Origin: Mesorhizobium sp. 131-2-1
GTDB taxonomy: Bacteria; Pseudomonadota; Alphaproteobacteria; Rhizobiales; Rhizobiaceae
Length of the DNA: 64,000 bases
Direction: 5' to 3'
Assembly: GCF_016756535.1 (NCBI RefSeq)
Contig: NZ_AP023247.1
Coordinates: 3,534,501 to 3,598,500, forward strand
In this document: in pieces, positions 29,340-36,751 of the stretch
How the letters are laid out: each line of letters begins with the position of its first letter
Position numbering within the stretch: position 1 is the first letter of the stretch
Made by a program: the position numbers and the translations under genes
The notes under the pieces: model-generated
Told to the model about the DNA's origin: nothing
The model's input: the letters and a program-made list of their open reading frames with translations, nothing else
Database searches by the model: none

Positions 29340-29400
29340 GCGGCCCCCTGCGCTTCCGGTGCTCACGTACGCTAAGTATGCTCCGCTCCGGTTCTCGGAA
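29340..29400. repeat. Possible dispersed intergenic repeat
   Basis: The segment CTTCCGGTGCTCACGTACG followed by TATGCTCCGCTCCGGTTCTC has GCTTCCG/CGGAAGC at its ends and looks like a dispersed intergenic element I have seen in other proteobacterial genomes. This recognition is from memory and has not been checked by search. Confidence 0.35.
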
Positions 29401-29475
29401 GCCACCCAGTTTGGTTGCTTCGCGCCCGTCTTCGACTCCGGCGCATCCTGACCTGAATCTCGGAGCCTCGGGCGC

Positions 29476-29928
29476 TCAGGCTTCCTTCAGCACGTCGGCG
29501 ATCTTGCGCATCTGCTCGCCGATCATGTCGCACTGCTCCGCCGTCGACTGGCTCATCGCCTTCTCGATCAGCGCCATGTGAACCTTCAGCGCCTGCATCA
29601 GCAGGGCTTCGCCTTCCCCGGTCAGGCTGAGCCTCAGCACGCGCTTGTCCTTCTCGTCGCCCTCGCGGCGCAAAAGGCCGCGCGTCTCCAGTTGCGGCAG
29701 CAGCATGGTGATGTTGGAGCGGCCGACCAGGAGCTTGCGGGCAAGGTCATGCTGCGACATGCCGGGATGGCGGTAGAGGTTCATCAGCACGTCGAGCTGC
29801 GCCGGCTTGAGATCCAGGGGCGCCAGCTTCACCGCCAGCGCGCGCTCCACCGCATGGCAGGCGCGCGCCACCGCGACCCAGTTGCGAAAGCGCGGGGTAT
29901 CCCAGGGCAGGTCTTGTTTAATGTTCAT
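29476..29928 (-). CDS. MarR family transcriptional regulator
   Basis: The 150-residue protein has the MarR winged helix: LDVLMNLYRHPGMSQHDLARK, VGRSNITMLLPQLETRGLLRR and the DKRVLRLSLTGEGEAL wing. It is divergent from an alpha/beta hydrolase gene, and two perfect palindromes (GTTCAnnnnTGAAC) fill the 47-base gap, one overlapping its own start codon. Autoregulation and control of the hydrolase are the natural reading. No ribosome binding site is visible before the ATG, so the message may be leaderless or nearly so. Confidence 0.92.
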   Translation of the reverse strand: MNIKQDLPWDTPRFRNWVAVARACHAVERALAVKLAPLDLKPAQLDVLMNLYRHPGMSQHDLARKLLVGRSNITMLLPQLETRGLLRREGDEKDKRVLRLSLTGEGEALLMQALKVHMALIEKAMSQSTAEQCDMIGEQMRKIADVLKEA

Positions 29929-29942
29929 GTTTGAACTATTAT
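29914..29942 (+). promoter_or_regulatory. Promoter for the hydrolase gene
   Basis: A -35 box TTGTTT (29914-29919) and a -10 box TATTAT (29937-29942) are separated by 17 bases. The first MarR operator occupies the spacer, so repressor binding would block polymerase. Confidence 0.65.
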
Positions 29943-29956
29943 GTTCATGCTTGAAC
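29923..29956. promoter_or_regulatory. Double MarR-type operator
   Basis: Two 14-bp palindromes, GTTCATGTTTGAAC (29923-29936) and GTTCATGCTTGAAC (29943-29956), each have perfect GTTCA/TGAAC arms. Their centres are 20 bp apart, two helical turns, so two dimers would bind the same face of the DNA. They lie in the MarR/hydrolase divergent gap. Confidence 0.85.
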
Positions 29957-29975
29957 GAATGGATGGATCGCCACT

Positions 29976-30887
29976 ATGGCATCATTTGGTCTGAAGGTCA
30001 TCCGGGGCGTGTTCGGCGCGGCCGAGCATGTGGCGCCTCGTCTCAGCGGCCGCGCCGCGTTCGAACTGTTCTGCCGCACGCCGAACGTCAAGGCGCTGAG
30101 CGATGGCGAGCGCCGCGCCGTCGACCGGGCCGCGGCCTTCATGACCGAGGCACGCCATCATCGGCTGAAGTCGAAGAAGGGCTGCGTCATGGTGCATGAA
30201 TTCCGGCCCGAGCCGGGCAGGGCGCCGGCCGGGACCGTGCTAGTCATCCATGGCTGGCGCTCGCGCACCGAATATATGCGCCCGCTGATCGAAGGATATC
30301 GCCGCGCCGGCTACAAGGTCGTTTCGCTCGACCTTCCGGGCCACGGCCAGTCGCAGGGCCGCCGCCTGAACTTGGTCAACGCGGTCGAGGCGGCAAGGGT
30401 CGCCGGCGAATGGTTCGGTCCGTTCAAGGCGATCGTCGGCCATTCCTTCGGCGGCGCCGTTGCCGCCAATGCCCTTGCCGGTTCCGTCAGGGGCATCCAG
30501 CCTATCACGGCCGAAAGCCTGGTGCTGATCGCGGCGCCGAGCTCGCTGCCGGCGATCTTCGCCGACTTCAGCCGCATGCTCAATGTCGGCCCGCGCTCGC
30601 AGCTCGCCATGGCCGATCGCGTCGAAAAGCTCGCCGGCCGGCCGCTCGGCGAATTCACTGGCGACCGCCAGCTCGCAGAGGCGTTGGTGCCGACACTGGT
30701 CATCCATGCGCCCGACGATCGCGAGGTCTCGGCCGATCATGCCACGCGCTATGCCGGCGCCGGCGATCATGTCAGCCTGCATTGGGTCGATGGCCTCGGC
30801 CATCGCCGCATCCTCGCCGACAAGGGCGTGGTCGAACGCGCCGTCCGCTTCGCGACCGAGCGCCGCGAATCGACGTCGATGCATTGA
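29976..30887 (+). CDS. Alpha/beta hydrolase
   Basis: The 303-residue protein has an alpha/beta-hydrolase fold with nucleophile Ser in VGHSFGGAV, an acid in HAPDDREVS and the His in GLGHRRIL, and an oxyanion strand at VLVIHGWRSRTEY. The natural ester or other substrate is unknown. It is divergent from marR and almost certainly controlled by it through the double operator. Confidence 0.9.
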   Translation: MASFGLKVIRGVFGAAEHVAPRLSGRAAFELFCRTPNVKALSDGERRAVDRAAAFMTEARHHRLKSKKGCVMVHEFRPEPGRAPAGTVLVIHGWRSRTEYMRPLIEGYRRAGYKVVSLDLPGHGQSQGRRLNLVNAVEAARVAGEWFGPFKAIVGHSFGGAVAANALAGSVRGIQPITAESLVLIAAPSSLPAIFADFSRMLNVGPRSQLAMADRVEKLAGRPLGEFTGDRQLAEALVPTLVIHAPDDREVSADHATRYAGAGDHVSLHWVDGLGHRRILADKGVVERAVRFATERRESTSMH

Positions 30888-30894
30888 AGTTCTA

Positions 30895-31296
30895 TCAGTC
30901 GGCCTTCTTCTTCTGCCCGGGCTCGACCGGCAGTCCGGCCGCCTTCCAGGCGGTATAGCCGCCAAGGATGTGCTTGACGGGCGAAAGGCCCATGTCCTGC
31001 GCCGTCTTGGTGGCCAGTGCCGAGCGCCAGCCGCCGGCGCAGAAGAAGACAAAGCTCTTGCCCGAGGCGAAGAACGGCTTGTGGTAGGGGCTTTCAGGGT
31101 CGATCCAGAATTCCAGCATGCCGCGTGTGACATGCCTAGCGCCGGGGATCTTGCCGTCGCGCTCGACTTCGCGCGGATCGCGCAGGTCGACGAAGATCGT
31201 GTTCTCGTCCTCGAGCAGCCCCGCCGCTTCCTCCGGCGACACCACTTCGATCTCGGCGTTCGCCTCGTCGAGCAACTCGCGATAGCCTTTTTTCAC
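30895..31296 (-). CDS. Single-domain rhodanese-like protein
   Basis: The 133-residue protein has the rhodanese pattern FVDLRDPREVERDGKIPGA and active-site Cys86 in FFCAGGWRSA. Such proteins move sulphur or sense thiols. The GTG start at 31296 is chosen because GGGAGGA lies 8 bases before it and the family starts with KKGY; an in-frame ATG at 31350 lacks a site. It is convergent with the hydrolase gene, with a 7-base gap. Confidence 0.87.
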   Translation of the reverse strand: MKKGYRELLDEANAEIEVVSPEEAAGLLEDENTIFVDLRDPREVERDGKIPGARHVTRGMLEFWIDPESPYHKPFFASGKSFVFFCAGGWRSALATKTAQDMGLSPVKHILGGYTAWKAAGLPVEPGQKKKAD

Positions 31297-31422
31297 CGGC
31301 GCATTCCTCCCAACCGTGGCTGGCCGAATTTCCAGCACAGGGGCTGGCATTTGTCACGTCGCGTTGGTGCCAGCCTGTTTTTTCACGCCACCTTGGCGCC
31401 AGCCGCCGCGGCGATTCGGCCG

Positions 31423-31488
31423 GCAGGGCAGGAAGGCCGATTCGTCACCGGCGCCGCGCTGACCTTCGACCGCGGCGCCATCGCCTGA
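31423..31488 (+). pseudogene. Remnant of a short-chain dehydrogenase C-terminus
   Basis: In one frame these bases read GRFVTGAALTFDRGAIA followed by a stop. That is the C-terminal pattern of SDR enzymes (usually fVTGaxlxVDGG). No upstream SDR body is in frame or nearby, so it looks like a leftover of a deleted gene. The match is short and rests on pattern recognition. Confidence 0.45.
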
Positions 31489-31578
31489 TGCAACCGGCAC
31501 CGGCCGAAGCCGCTTCGCCAAGACCGTCACCAACTTGTGAAACTGTTCTGCAACAGCGGCTTCGAAATTTATGGAAGC

Positions 31579-31607
31579 TTAACGAAATCGGTATGAATCA
31601 GTATAAT
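31579..31607 (+). promoter_or_regulatory. Promoter for the second L,D-transpeptidase gene
   Basis: A perfect -10 box TATAAT (31602-31607) lies 17 bases after TTAACG (31579-31584). It leaves an untranslated leader of about 75 bases before the ATG at 31690. Confidence 0.6.
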
Positions 31608-31689
31608 CGCGCCTTACATCCGCTATGCGGTGGGCGTGACCGTCAAGCGGCGCGGAACGGGAGCCGGTTCACAACCGGAGCGGGTGATC

Positions 31690-33564
31690 ATGAGAATTTT
31701 CGGAAACAAAGCCACCGTGATGCCGCTTGCGGTCGCCGCGGCGCTGGCGCTCGGCGCGCCGCAGGCGAGCGCGCAAGGCCTCTTCGACATGCTGTTCGGC
31801 GGCGGCATCCGGCATGACCCGCAAGGCGAATTCCCGCCGCCGCCCAAGCAGAGACCCAGCAAGGTGCCGGCCGGCGGTGGCGGCTCCAAGATCAGCAGCC
31901 CGTCTTACTACACCTACAAGGCCGACCGTCTCGTGCGCGTCGATTTTTCAGCGTTGGTGCCGGCGCCGGCGACTGTTGCGGCGCAGGATGCCGCCTTCGT
32001 GCCGTCGGTCACCAGCAATGCCTTCCGCGAAGCGATCGCCGGGCTGGGCGACTACGAGCTTTATGCCGAACCCGACATCGCCAAGGCGCTGATTGCCTAT
32101 TACTCGGCCAATCCGGATTTCATCTGGGTGACCGGAACCGCCCCCAACAGCCGTGCGCAGGATGCGGTGCGGGTGCTCGGCGAGGCGGCGAGCTACGGCT
32201 TGACGCCTGCCGCCTATACGGTCGACGTGCCGGCCGCATCATCTGCGGCCAGTGTGGACGAGCGTCAGAAGGAACTGGTCCGCTTCGAGATGGCGCTGAC
32301 GGCGCGCGTGCTGCGCTACGCCCATGATGCCCAGAGCGGCCGTGTCGATCCCAACCGGATGACCGGCTACTATGATTTCCCGGCCAAGCCGCTCGACATG
32401 GACGGCGTGCTGAAGACGCTGGCGCACACGCAGGAGGTTCGCACCTATCTGGAATCGCGCCATCCGCAGAACGCGGAGTACCAGGCGCTGCGCGTCGAGC
32501 TGGAAGCGCTGCAGGCGAGCGAGGAAAACGAGATCGTCGTCGACCCCAAGCTGTTGCTGAAGCCCGGCGAGAGCAGCCCCGAACTGCCCAAGCTCCTGAC
32601 GCTGATCGCGCGCAACCTCGACGACGAGATGGGCGGCGACTATGGCGAGGTCCTCGCCAGGCTTGGCAAGAGCGAGCTCTACGATCCCGAGCTGGTGCCG
32701 GTCATCAAGGCGGTGCAGAAGCGGGCCGGCATGAAGGGTGACGGCGTCATCGGGCCGCGCACGGTGGCGACGCTGGCCGGAACCTCCAAGGCCGACAAGG
32801 TCACCAAGGTCAAGGTCGCGCTGGAGGAATTGCGCTGGCTGCCTTCCGACCTCGGCAGCCCGCGTGTCTTCATCAACCAGCCGGCCTTCACCGCCTCCTA
32901 TATCGACAATGGTGAGGAGAAGCTGAAAACCCGCGTGGTGGTCGGCAAGGTCACCAACCAAACGGCTTTCTTCTACGACCAGATCGAGCAGGTCGATTTC
33001 CATCCCTATTGGGGCGTGCCGCAATCGATCATCGTCAACGAGATGCTGCCCAGGCTGCGCAACGATCCGGGCTATCTCGACCGCGCCGGCTATGAGGTGA
33101 CGGATTCGAGCGGGCGGCGCGTGCCGTCATCGGCGGTCAATTGGGGTGCCTACGGCGCCAACATCCCCTACAGCGTGCGCCAACAGCCGAGCGAGGCCAA
33201 TGCGTTGGGCGAGCTGAAGATCCTGTTCCCCAACAAGCACGCCATCTACATGCATGACACGCCGCAGAAATCCTTCTTCGAGCGCGACATGCGGGCGCTC
33301 AGCCATGGCTGCGTGCGCCTGCAGGATCCGCGCGGCATGGCGGCGGCGGTGCTCGGCACCTCGGTCGACTACATCGCCGAGAAGCTGAAGCACGGGCATT
33401 CGACCGAAAAGGTGACCCGCACCATCCCGGTCTATGTCGCCTACTTTACCGCCTGGCCCGACATGTCCGGCAATGTTGAATACTTCAACGACGTCTACGA
33501 CCGCGACACGAGGCTGATGCAGGCACTGGACGCGACCGAAGCGGTGCGCTCTCCGGCGAGCTAG
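31690..33564 (+). CDS. Large L,D-transpeptidase with peptidoglycan-binding domain (YcbB/LdtD-like)
   Basis: The 624-residue protein has a signal peptide (MRIFGNKATVMPLAVAAALA to ASAQ), a scaffold domain, a PG_binding_1-like segment near residues 325-365 (VPVIKAVQKRAGMKGDGVIG), and a C-terminal YkuD domain with His522 in MHDTPQKSFF and Cys541 in SHGCVRLQDP. This is the YcbB/LdtD layout, which makes 3-3 cross-links in peptidoglycan, a type of bond used heavily by Rhizobiales. The ATG at 31690 gives the signal peptide. The stop abuts that of the next, convergent gene. Confidence 0.92.
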   Translation: MRIFGNKATVMPLAVAAALALGAPQASAQGLFDMLFGGGIRHDPQGEFPPPPKQRPSKVPAGGGGSKISSPSYYTYKADRLVRVDFSALVPAPATVAAQDAAFVPSVTSNAFREAIAGLGDYELYAEPDIAKALIAYYSANPDFIWVTGTAPNSRAQDAVRVLGEAASYGLTPAAYTVDVPAASSAASVDERQKELVRFEMALTARVLRYAHDAQSGRVDPNRMTGYYDFPAKPLDMDGVLKTLAHTQEVRTYLESRHPQNAEYQALRVELEALQASEENEIVVDPKLLLKPGESSPELPKLLTLIARNLDDEMGGDYGEVLARLGKSELYDPELVPVIKAVQKRAGMKGDGVIGPRTVATLAGTSKADKVTKVKVALEELRWLPSDLGSPRVFINQPAFTASYIDNGEEKLKTRVVVGKVTNQTAFFYDQIEQVDFHPYWGVPQSIIVNEMLPRLRNDPGYLDRAGYEVTDSSGRRVPSSAVNWGAYGANIPYSVRQQPSEANALGELKILFPNKHAIYMHDTPQKSFFERDMRALSHGCVRLQDPRGMAAAVLGTSVDYIAEKLKHGHSTEKVTRTIPVYVAYFTAWPDMSGNVEYFNDVYDRDTRLMQALDATEAVRSPAS

Positions 33565-33565
33565 C

Positions 33566-34033
33566 TCAGGCGCGCTCGAACAGCGGGCGCCTGAAGCCGG
33601 CGTCGCGCCCGGCGATCAGCCAGTAGGTCAGGCCGGCCACCAGTCCGGCGGCCGCGATGATACTCGTGTCGGCCCAGCGCTCGGAATTCTCCGGAGCGTC
33701 CGGCCAGATCAGCGCGAAACCCGCGACCGCCGCGATGGCGCCGAAGACCATGTGCAGCACGAAGCTGCGCAACGAGAAAAACTCCGCGATCAGCGCGAAG
33801 ACGAGAGTCTGCATCCACGTCAGGATGATCGTCAGGAAGTAGACGAACATGCCGAGCGGCGGCACCAGCAGCACCGCGATCGGGCTGACGCCCATAAGGT
33901 CGAAATAAGCCGGCGCGTTGGGGAGGGAACTGAGTATCCCATAGATCGCCGCCACCGAGATCAGCCCGATAAATACCGCGACCAGATAGCCGGCAAGCAT
34001 CATCAGGACGCGCTTCAATACGTGCTTTACCAC
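33566..34033 (-). CDS. Small integral membrane protein of unknown function
   Basis: The product, about 155 residues, has four clear membrane segments (LAGYLVAVFIGLISVAAIYGI; a PPLGMFVYFLTIILTW segment; VLHMVFGAIAAVAGFALIW; IIAAAGLVAGLTYWLIAG). I do not recognise the family. The start is uncertain: a GTG at 34033 gives a short basic N-terminus before the first helix; an ATG at 34003 and a TTG at 34057 are alternatives. It is convergent with the L,D-transpeptidase. Confidence 0.65.
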   Translation of the reverse strand: MVKHVLKRVLMMLAGYLVAVFIGLISVAAIYGILSSLPNAPAYFDLMGVSPIAVLLVPPLGMFVYFLTIILTWMQTLVFALIAEFFSLRSFVLHMVFGAIAAVAGFALIWPDAPENSERWADTSIIAAAGLVAGLTYWLIAGRDAGFRRPLFERA

Positions 34034-34167
34034 TGCCCTGCACCCCCGTGCCCGCAATCGTGCGGCAGCAGTCAGCCATCAAAGATGCTCTGATGCAAGG
34101 GGAGGCGGACAAAGGCGACCCTGAGCCAGCACCCACGCCTGTCACGCTACCAAACAGGAGCGAGACA

Positions 34168-34425
34168 CTACCTAGGCTCAGCGGTCACCGGATCGTAGGA
34201 GATTTCGACCTTCGCCTTGTCGTTCGTGTAGTAGGTGACGGTGTAGACGCCGCTGTCCCAGTCCACCTCCTTCACATAACGGAAGTCGGGGCGTTGCTCG
34301 ACCTTGGCGATGATTTCCGACAGCTTCTTGGCGTTCGATGGCGGCAGCGGCTTTTCATCGGCCGCGAAGGCGGGCCAGCCGAGGAAAAGAACCGCAAGGC
34401 CGGTCGCCAAAACAACAGTGCGCAT
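34168..34425 (-). CDS. Small secreted PepSY-like protein
   Basis: The 85-residue product has a signal peptide (RTVVLATGLAVLFLGWPAFAA) and a short domain (LSEIIAKVEQRPDFRYVKEVDW, then GVYTVTYYTNDKAKVEISYDP) like PepSY or YpeB-type domains that bind or inhibit partner proteins in the periplasm. The match is to overall pattern only. Confidence 0.7.
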   Translation of the reverse strand: MRTVVLATGLAVLFLGWPAFAADEKPLPPSNAKKLSEIIAKVEQRPDFRYVKEVDWDSGVYTVTYYTNDKAKVEISYDPVTAEPR

Positions 34426-34618
34426 GATTGCCCCTCATCTCGTGCTGGCATCGATGCCGTAAAGAACTCGCCTGCGTCCCTGTTGGTTCCGTCGGTGGAG
34501 TACAACGCCGGTTCCAGGGGCGGTCTGGCGACTTGTGGGCGACGACAGAACCATGTGCATTCGCCCTAGCTGAAATAAAGAAAAATAAGGGATTCCAATA
34601 CGCAAGGGCGAGGTAGCA

Positions 34619-34729
34619 ATGCAGGACCTGAGTAATGAACGGCTAACCATGCAGGCGGTGGCGCGCTGCGTTCAATTAGCGGATCGTGGTAGAGCTTTTG
34701 CCAAGACCCTGTTAGACTTGCTGCCATAA
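34619..34729 (+). CDS. Possible small protein (36 residues) upstream of cyclase
   Basis: An ATG at 34619 follows CGAGGTAGCA and opens a 36-codon frame. The peptide begins MQDLSNERLTMQAVARCV and ends FAKTLLDLLP; it would form one or two amphipathic helices with a single Cys. The stop falls inside the right arm of the 34706-34735 dyad. Nothing overlaps it on either strand. It could instead be chance; conservation in other Mesorhizobium genomes would decide. Confidence 0.35.
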   Translation: MQDLSNERLTMQAVARCVQLADRGRAFAKTLLDLLP

Positions 34730-34735
34730 CAGGGT
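34706..34735 (+). repeat. Inverted repeat in cyclase leader (first)
   Basis: Perfect 9-base arms ACCCTGTTA (34706-34714) and TAACAGGGT (34727-34735) with a 12-base loop. No T-run follows. Confidence 0.7.
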
Positions 34736-34754
34736 GGCAACGGCGCGCCGAGCC

Positions 34755-34776
34755 TGCCGACGATCTTTCGTCGGCA
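34755..34776 (+). repeat. Inverted repeat in cyclase leader (second)
   Basis: Perfect 9-base arms TGCCGACGA (34755-34763) and TCGTCGGCA (34768-34776) with a TCTT loop, 70 bases before the start codon. It may be an RNA hairpin or a protein-binding dyad. Confidence 0.7.
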
Positions 34777-34846
34777 AACGGTGAAGTGTTCAACAAAGCG
34801 GAAGTCGCCTGTGCTGGACCGCAAGCAGGGACCGGGGGCTTCAACC

Positions 34847-36622
34847 ATGGCTGAACGGAACTACACCCGTCAGCTGGCGACCATCATTTCTATCGACGCC
34901 GTCGGCTTCTCGCGGCTGATGGGCATCGACGACGAGTTGGCCGTTGCCGCTTTCGAGGAGCGCCGCGACATCATCGCCGACAGCTGCGTGGCGTTTGGCG
35001 GCCGGACTTTCGGTGACGCCGGCGACAGCATCATGGCCGAGTTCGGCAATCCGATCGAAGCCTTGCGCGCCGCCTTCGATTTCCAGGGCAGGATCGTCGC
35101 GCTCAACGCGTCCGTCGCCGAGGACATGCGTATGCCGTTTCGCGCCGGCATCAACACCGGCGACGTCATCGTGCGCGAGGGCCGTCTCTATGGCGACGAC
35201 GTTAACATCGCCGCCCGGCTGCAGGAGTTCGCGCCGCATGACGGCCTCGCCATTTCGGAGACGACATGGCACCACGTGAAGGACAAGACCGCGGCCGAAT
35301 TCACCGATCTCGGCGAATTCATGCTGAAGAACATCGCGCTGCCGGTGCGAGTGATGATCGCGGGCCGCGCCGGCAAGGGCGCGTCGCCGGCGGCGTCGTT
35401 CGCCGCAATTTCTCCCAGCCAGCAAAAGCTGCCGCCCAAAGGCCCGCCGGCGATCGCCGTGCTGCCTTTCGCGGGCGTTGGCGGTGAGCGCGACGTCGGC
35501 TACATGGCCGACGGCATCGCCGAGGACATCATCTACGGCCTGTCCAACACGAGATGGCTTTCGGTGATCGCCAAGAGCTCCAGCTTCCAGTTTCGGGACG
35601 ATAGCCTGGGCACGCGGGTGATCGGCAACGCGCTTGGCGCCCGCTACATCGTCAGCGGCACGCTGACGCGCAATGGCAGCCAGATCCGCCTCAACACCTC
35701 GCTCGCCGACACCTCGAACGGGCGGCTGGTCTGGTCGCAGCGCTTCGACCGCGACCTCGTCGACATCTTCAAGCTGCGCGACCAGATCGGCAGCGAGATC
35801 GTTGCGATACTCGACAAGGAGGTCGATCGGGCCGAGCAGGTGCGCACCTTCCAGGTGCCGTGGGAAAGCCTGGAGACCTGGCAGCTGGTGCGACGCGGCC
35901 GCTGGCACATGAACCGGCGCACCCGCGGCGACACCGAAATCGCCTTGGATTTCTTCGAAAAGGCCTACCGGGAGGACGCCAATTCCAGCGCCGTGCTGAA
36001 CGAGCTGGCATGGTGGTATTTCTGGCGGGCGTGGCTGCGCTTCGGCGACAGCGACGACCTCGACAAGGTCGAGCAATATGCGCGCAAGGCCCTGCTGATG
36101 GACAGCCTCGACGCACGTCCACACGCCCATCTCGGCGTCATCGATATCATGCGGGGGCAGCCGCGGGCGGCGATCGAGCATCTTGAGGAGGCGCTGCGCA
36201 TCAATCCGAGCTTTGCCTTCGCGCGGTCGGCCATGGGCAGCGCCAAGCTTCTGCTCGGCGATGCCGCCGACGCCATACCGTTCTTCCTCGACACCGAGCG
36301 GCTGAGCCCTTTCGATCTCTACCGGTTCCACAATCTGGGGGAACTGGCGGTCGCCTACAGTTTCGTCGAGGACTGGCCGGCTGTGATCGCCACTGCCGAT
36401 CGTTCGCTCAACCTGTCGCCCGGCTATTTCTACGCCAGGTACCTGAAGATCGGCGCTTTGATGCGCAGCGACCGCGTCGACGAAGCCAAACGCGAACTGG
36501 CGATTTTCACGACCAGGCATCCGGATTTCTCGGAGCAGCGGGTGCGTTGGATACCTTTCGCCGACAAGGCCGCGAATGAATTCCTCATCGCCAATTTCGA
36601 ACAGGCCAGATCGGTGACGTGA
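34847..36622 (+). CDS. Class III cyclase with FlgO-like and TPR regions, cytosolic
   Basis: The 591-residue protein has a class III cyclase domain (metal-binding Asp17 in SIDAVGFSRL and Asp60 in GDAGDSIMAEF; Asp117, Asn120 and Arg124 in GDDVNIAAR), a FlgO-like domain (IAVLPFAGVGGERDVGYMADGIAEDI) and TPR-like repeats. The Lys that selects adenine in class III enzymes is Gly56 here, so substrate choice or activity may differ from the paralogue at 8540. It has no membrane segment, unlike that paralogue. The ATG at 34847 is preferred. It lies 129 bases upstream of the P450-DyP fusion on the same strand. Confidence 0.88.
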   Translation: MAERNYTRQLATIISIDAVGFSRLMGIDDELAVAAFEERRDIIADSCVAFGGRTFGDAGDSIMAEFGNPIEALRAAFDFQGRIVALNASVAEDMRMPFRAGINTGDVIVREGRLYGDDVNIAARLQEFAPHDGLAISETTWHHVKDKTAAEFTDLGEFMLKNIALPVRVMIAGRAGKGASPAASFAAISPSQQKLPPKGPPAIAVLPFAGVGGERDVGYMADGIAEDIIYGLSNTRWLSVIAKSSSFQFRDDSLGTRVIGNALGARYIVSGTLTRNGSQIRLNTSLADTSNGRLVWSQRFDRDLVDIFKLRDQIGSEIVAILDKEVDRAEQVRTFQVPWESLETWQLVRRGRWHMNRRTRGDTEIALDFFEKAYREDANSSAVLNELAWWYFWRAWLRFGDSDDLDKVEQYARKALLMDSLDARPHAHLGVIDIMRGQPRAAIEHLEEALRINPSFAFARSAMGSAKLLLGDAADAIPFFLDTERLSPFDLYRFHNLGELAVAYSFVEDWPAVIATADRSLNLSPGYFYARYLKIGALMRSDRVDEAKRELAIFTTRHPDFSEQRVRWIPFADKAANEFLIANFEQARSVT

Positions 36623-36656
36623 TTTCACGGGGGCCGTGGGGCTGGACACACATGAT

Positions 36657-36672
36657 TGTGAAAAGATTCACA
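36657..36672. promoter_or_regulatory. Perfect Crp-type binding site upstream of the P450-DyP gene
   Basis: TGTGA-AAAGAT-TCACA matches the Crp consensus TGTGA-N6-TCACA at all ten fixed bases. It lies between the cyclase stop and the fusion start, centred about 87 bases before the chosen ATG. A weak -10-like CATAGG at 36692-36697 places the site near -40, as in Crp-activated class II promoters. Confidence 0.8.
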
Positions 36673-36751
36673 TACGCGGCGCAGATGCAACCATAGGCCA
36701 AGAGACGGCCGGCATTGCAATTACGTGGACAGCCGGGGGGCTTTGACGCGC

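Larger units (their letters stand above)
31297..31689. other. Intergenic region with SDR remnant and L,D-transpeptidase promoter
   Basis: About 390 bases between the rhodanese and the second L,D-transpeptidase. It contains the SDR-like remnant at 31423-31488 and a good sigma-70-type promoter at 31579-31607. Nothing else is recognised. Confidence 0.6.
34426..34846. other. Leader region of the second cyclase gene
   Basis: The 420-base stretch before the cyclase start is AT-rich around 34570-34600 (AAATAAAGAAAAATAAGGG), then carries a possible 36-codon gene at 34619-34729 and successive dyads: ACCCTGTTA/TAACAGGGT (34706-34735), CGGCGCGCCG (34741-34750) and TGCCGACGA/TCGTCGGCA (34755-34776). Confidence 0.55.

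Noticed and set aside
36618..36629. GTGATTTCAC dyad at the cyclase stop as a second Crp site
   Set aside because: The arms are 2 bases apart, not 6, so it does not fit the Crp spacing. It may be chance from the stop codon context.
34841..36649. Very long minus-strand open frame (about 600 codons) opposite the second cyclase
   Set aside because: The plus-strand frame encodes a clear cyclase with catalytic motifs. The antisense frame is rich in His, Arg, Gly and Asp without any known motif, the usual shadow in GC-rich DNA.
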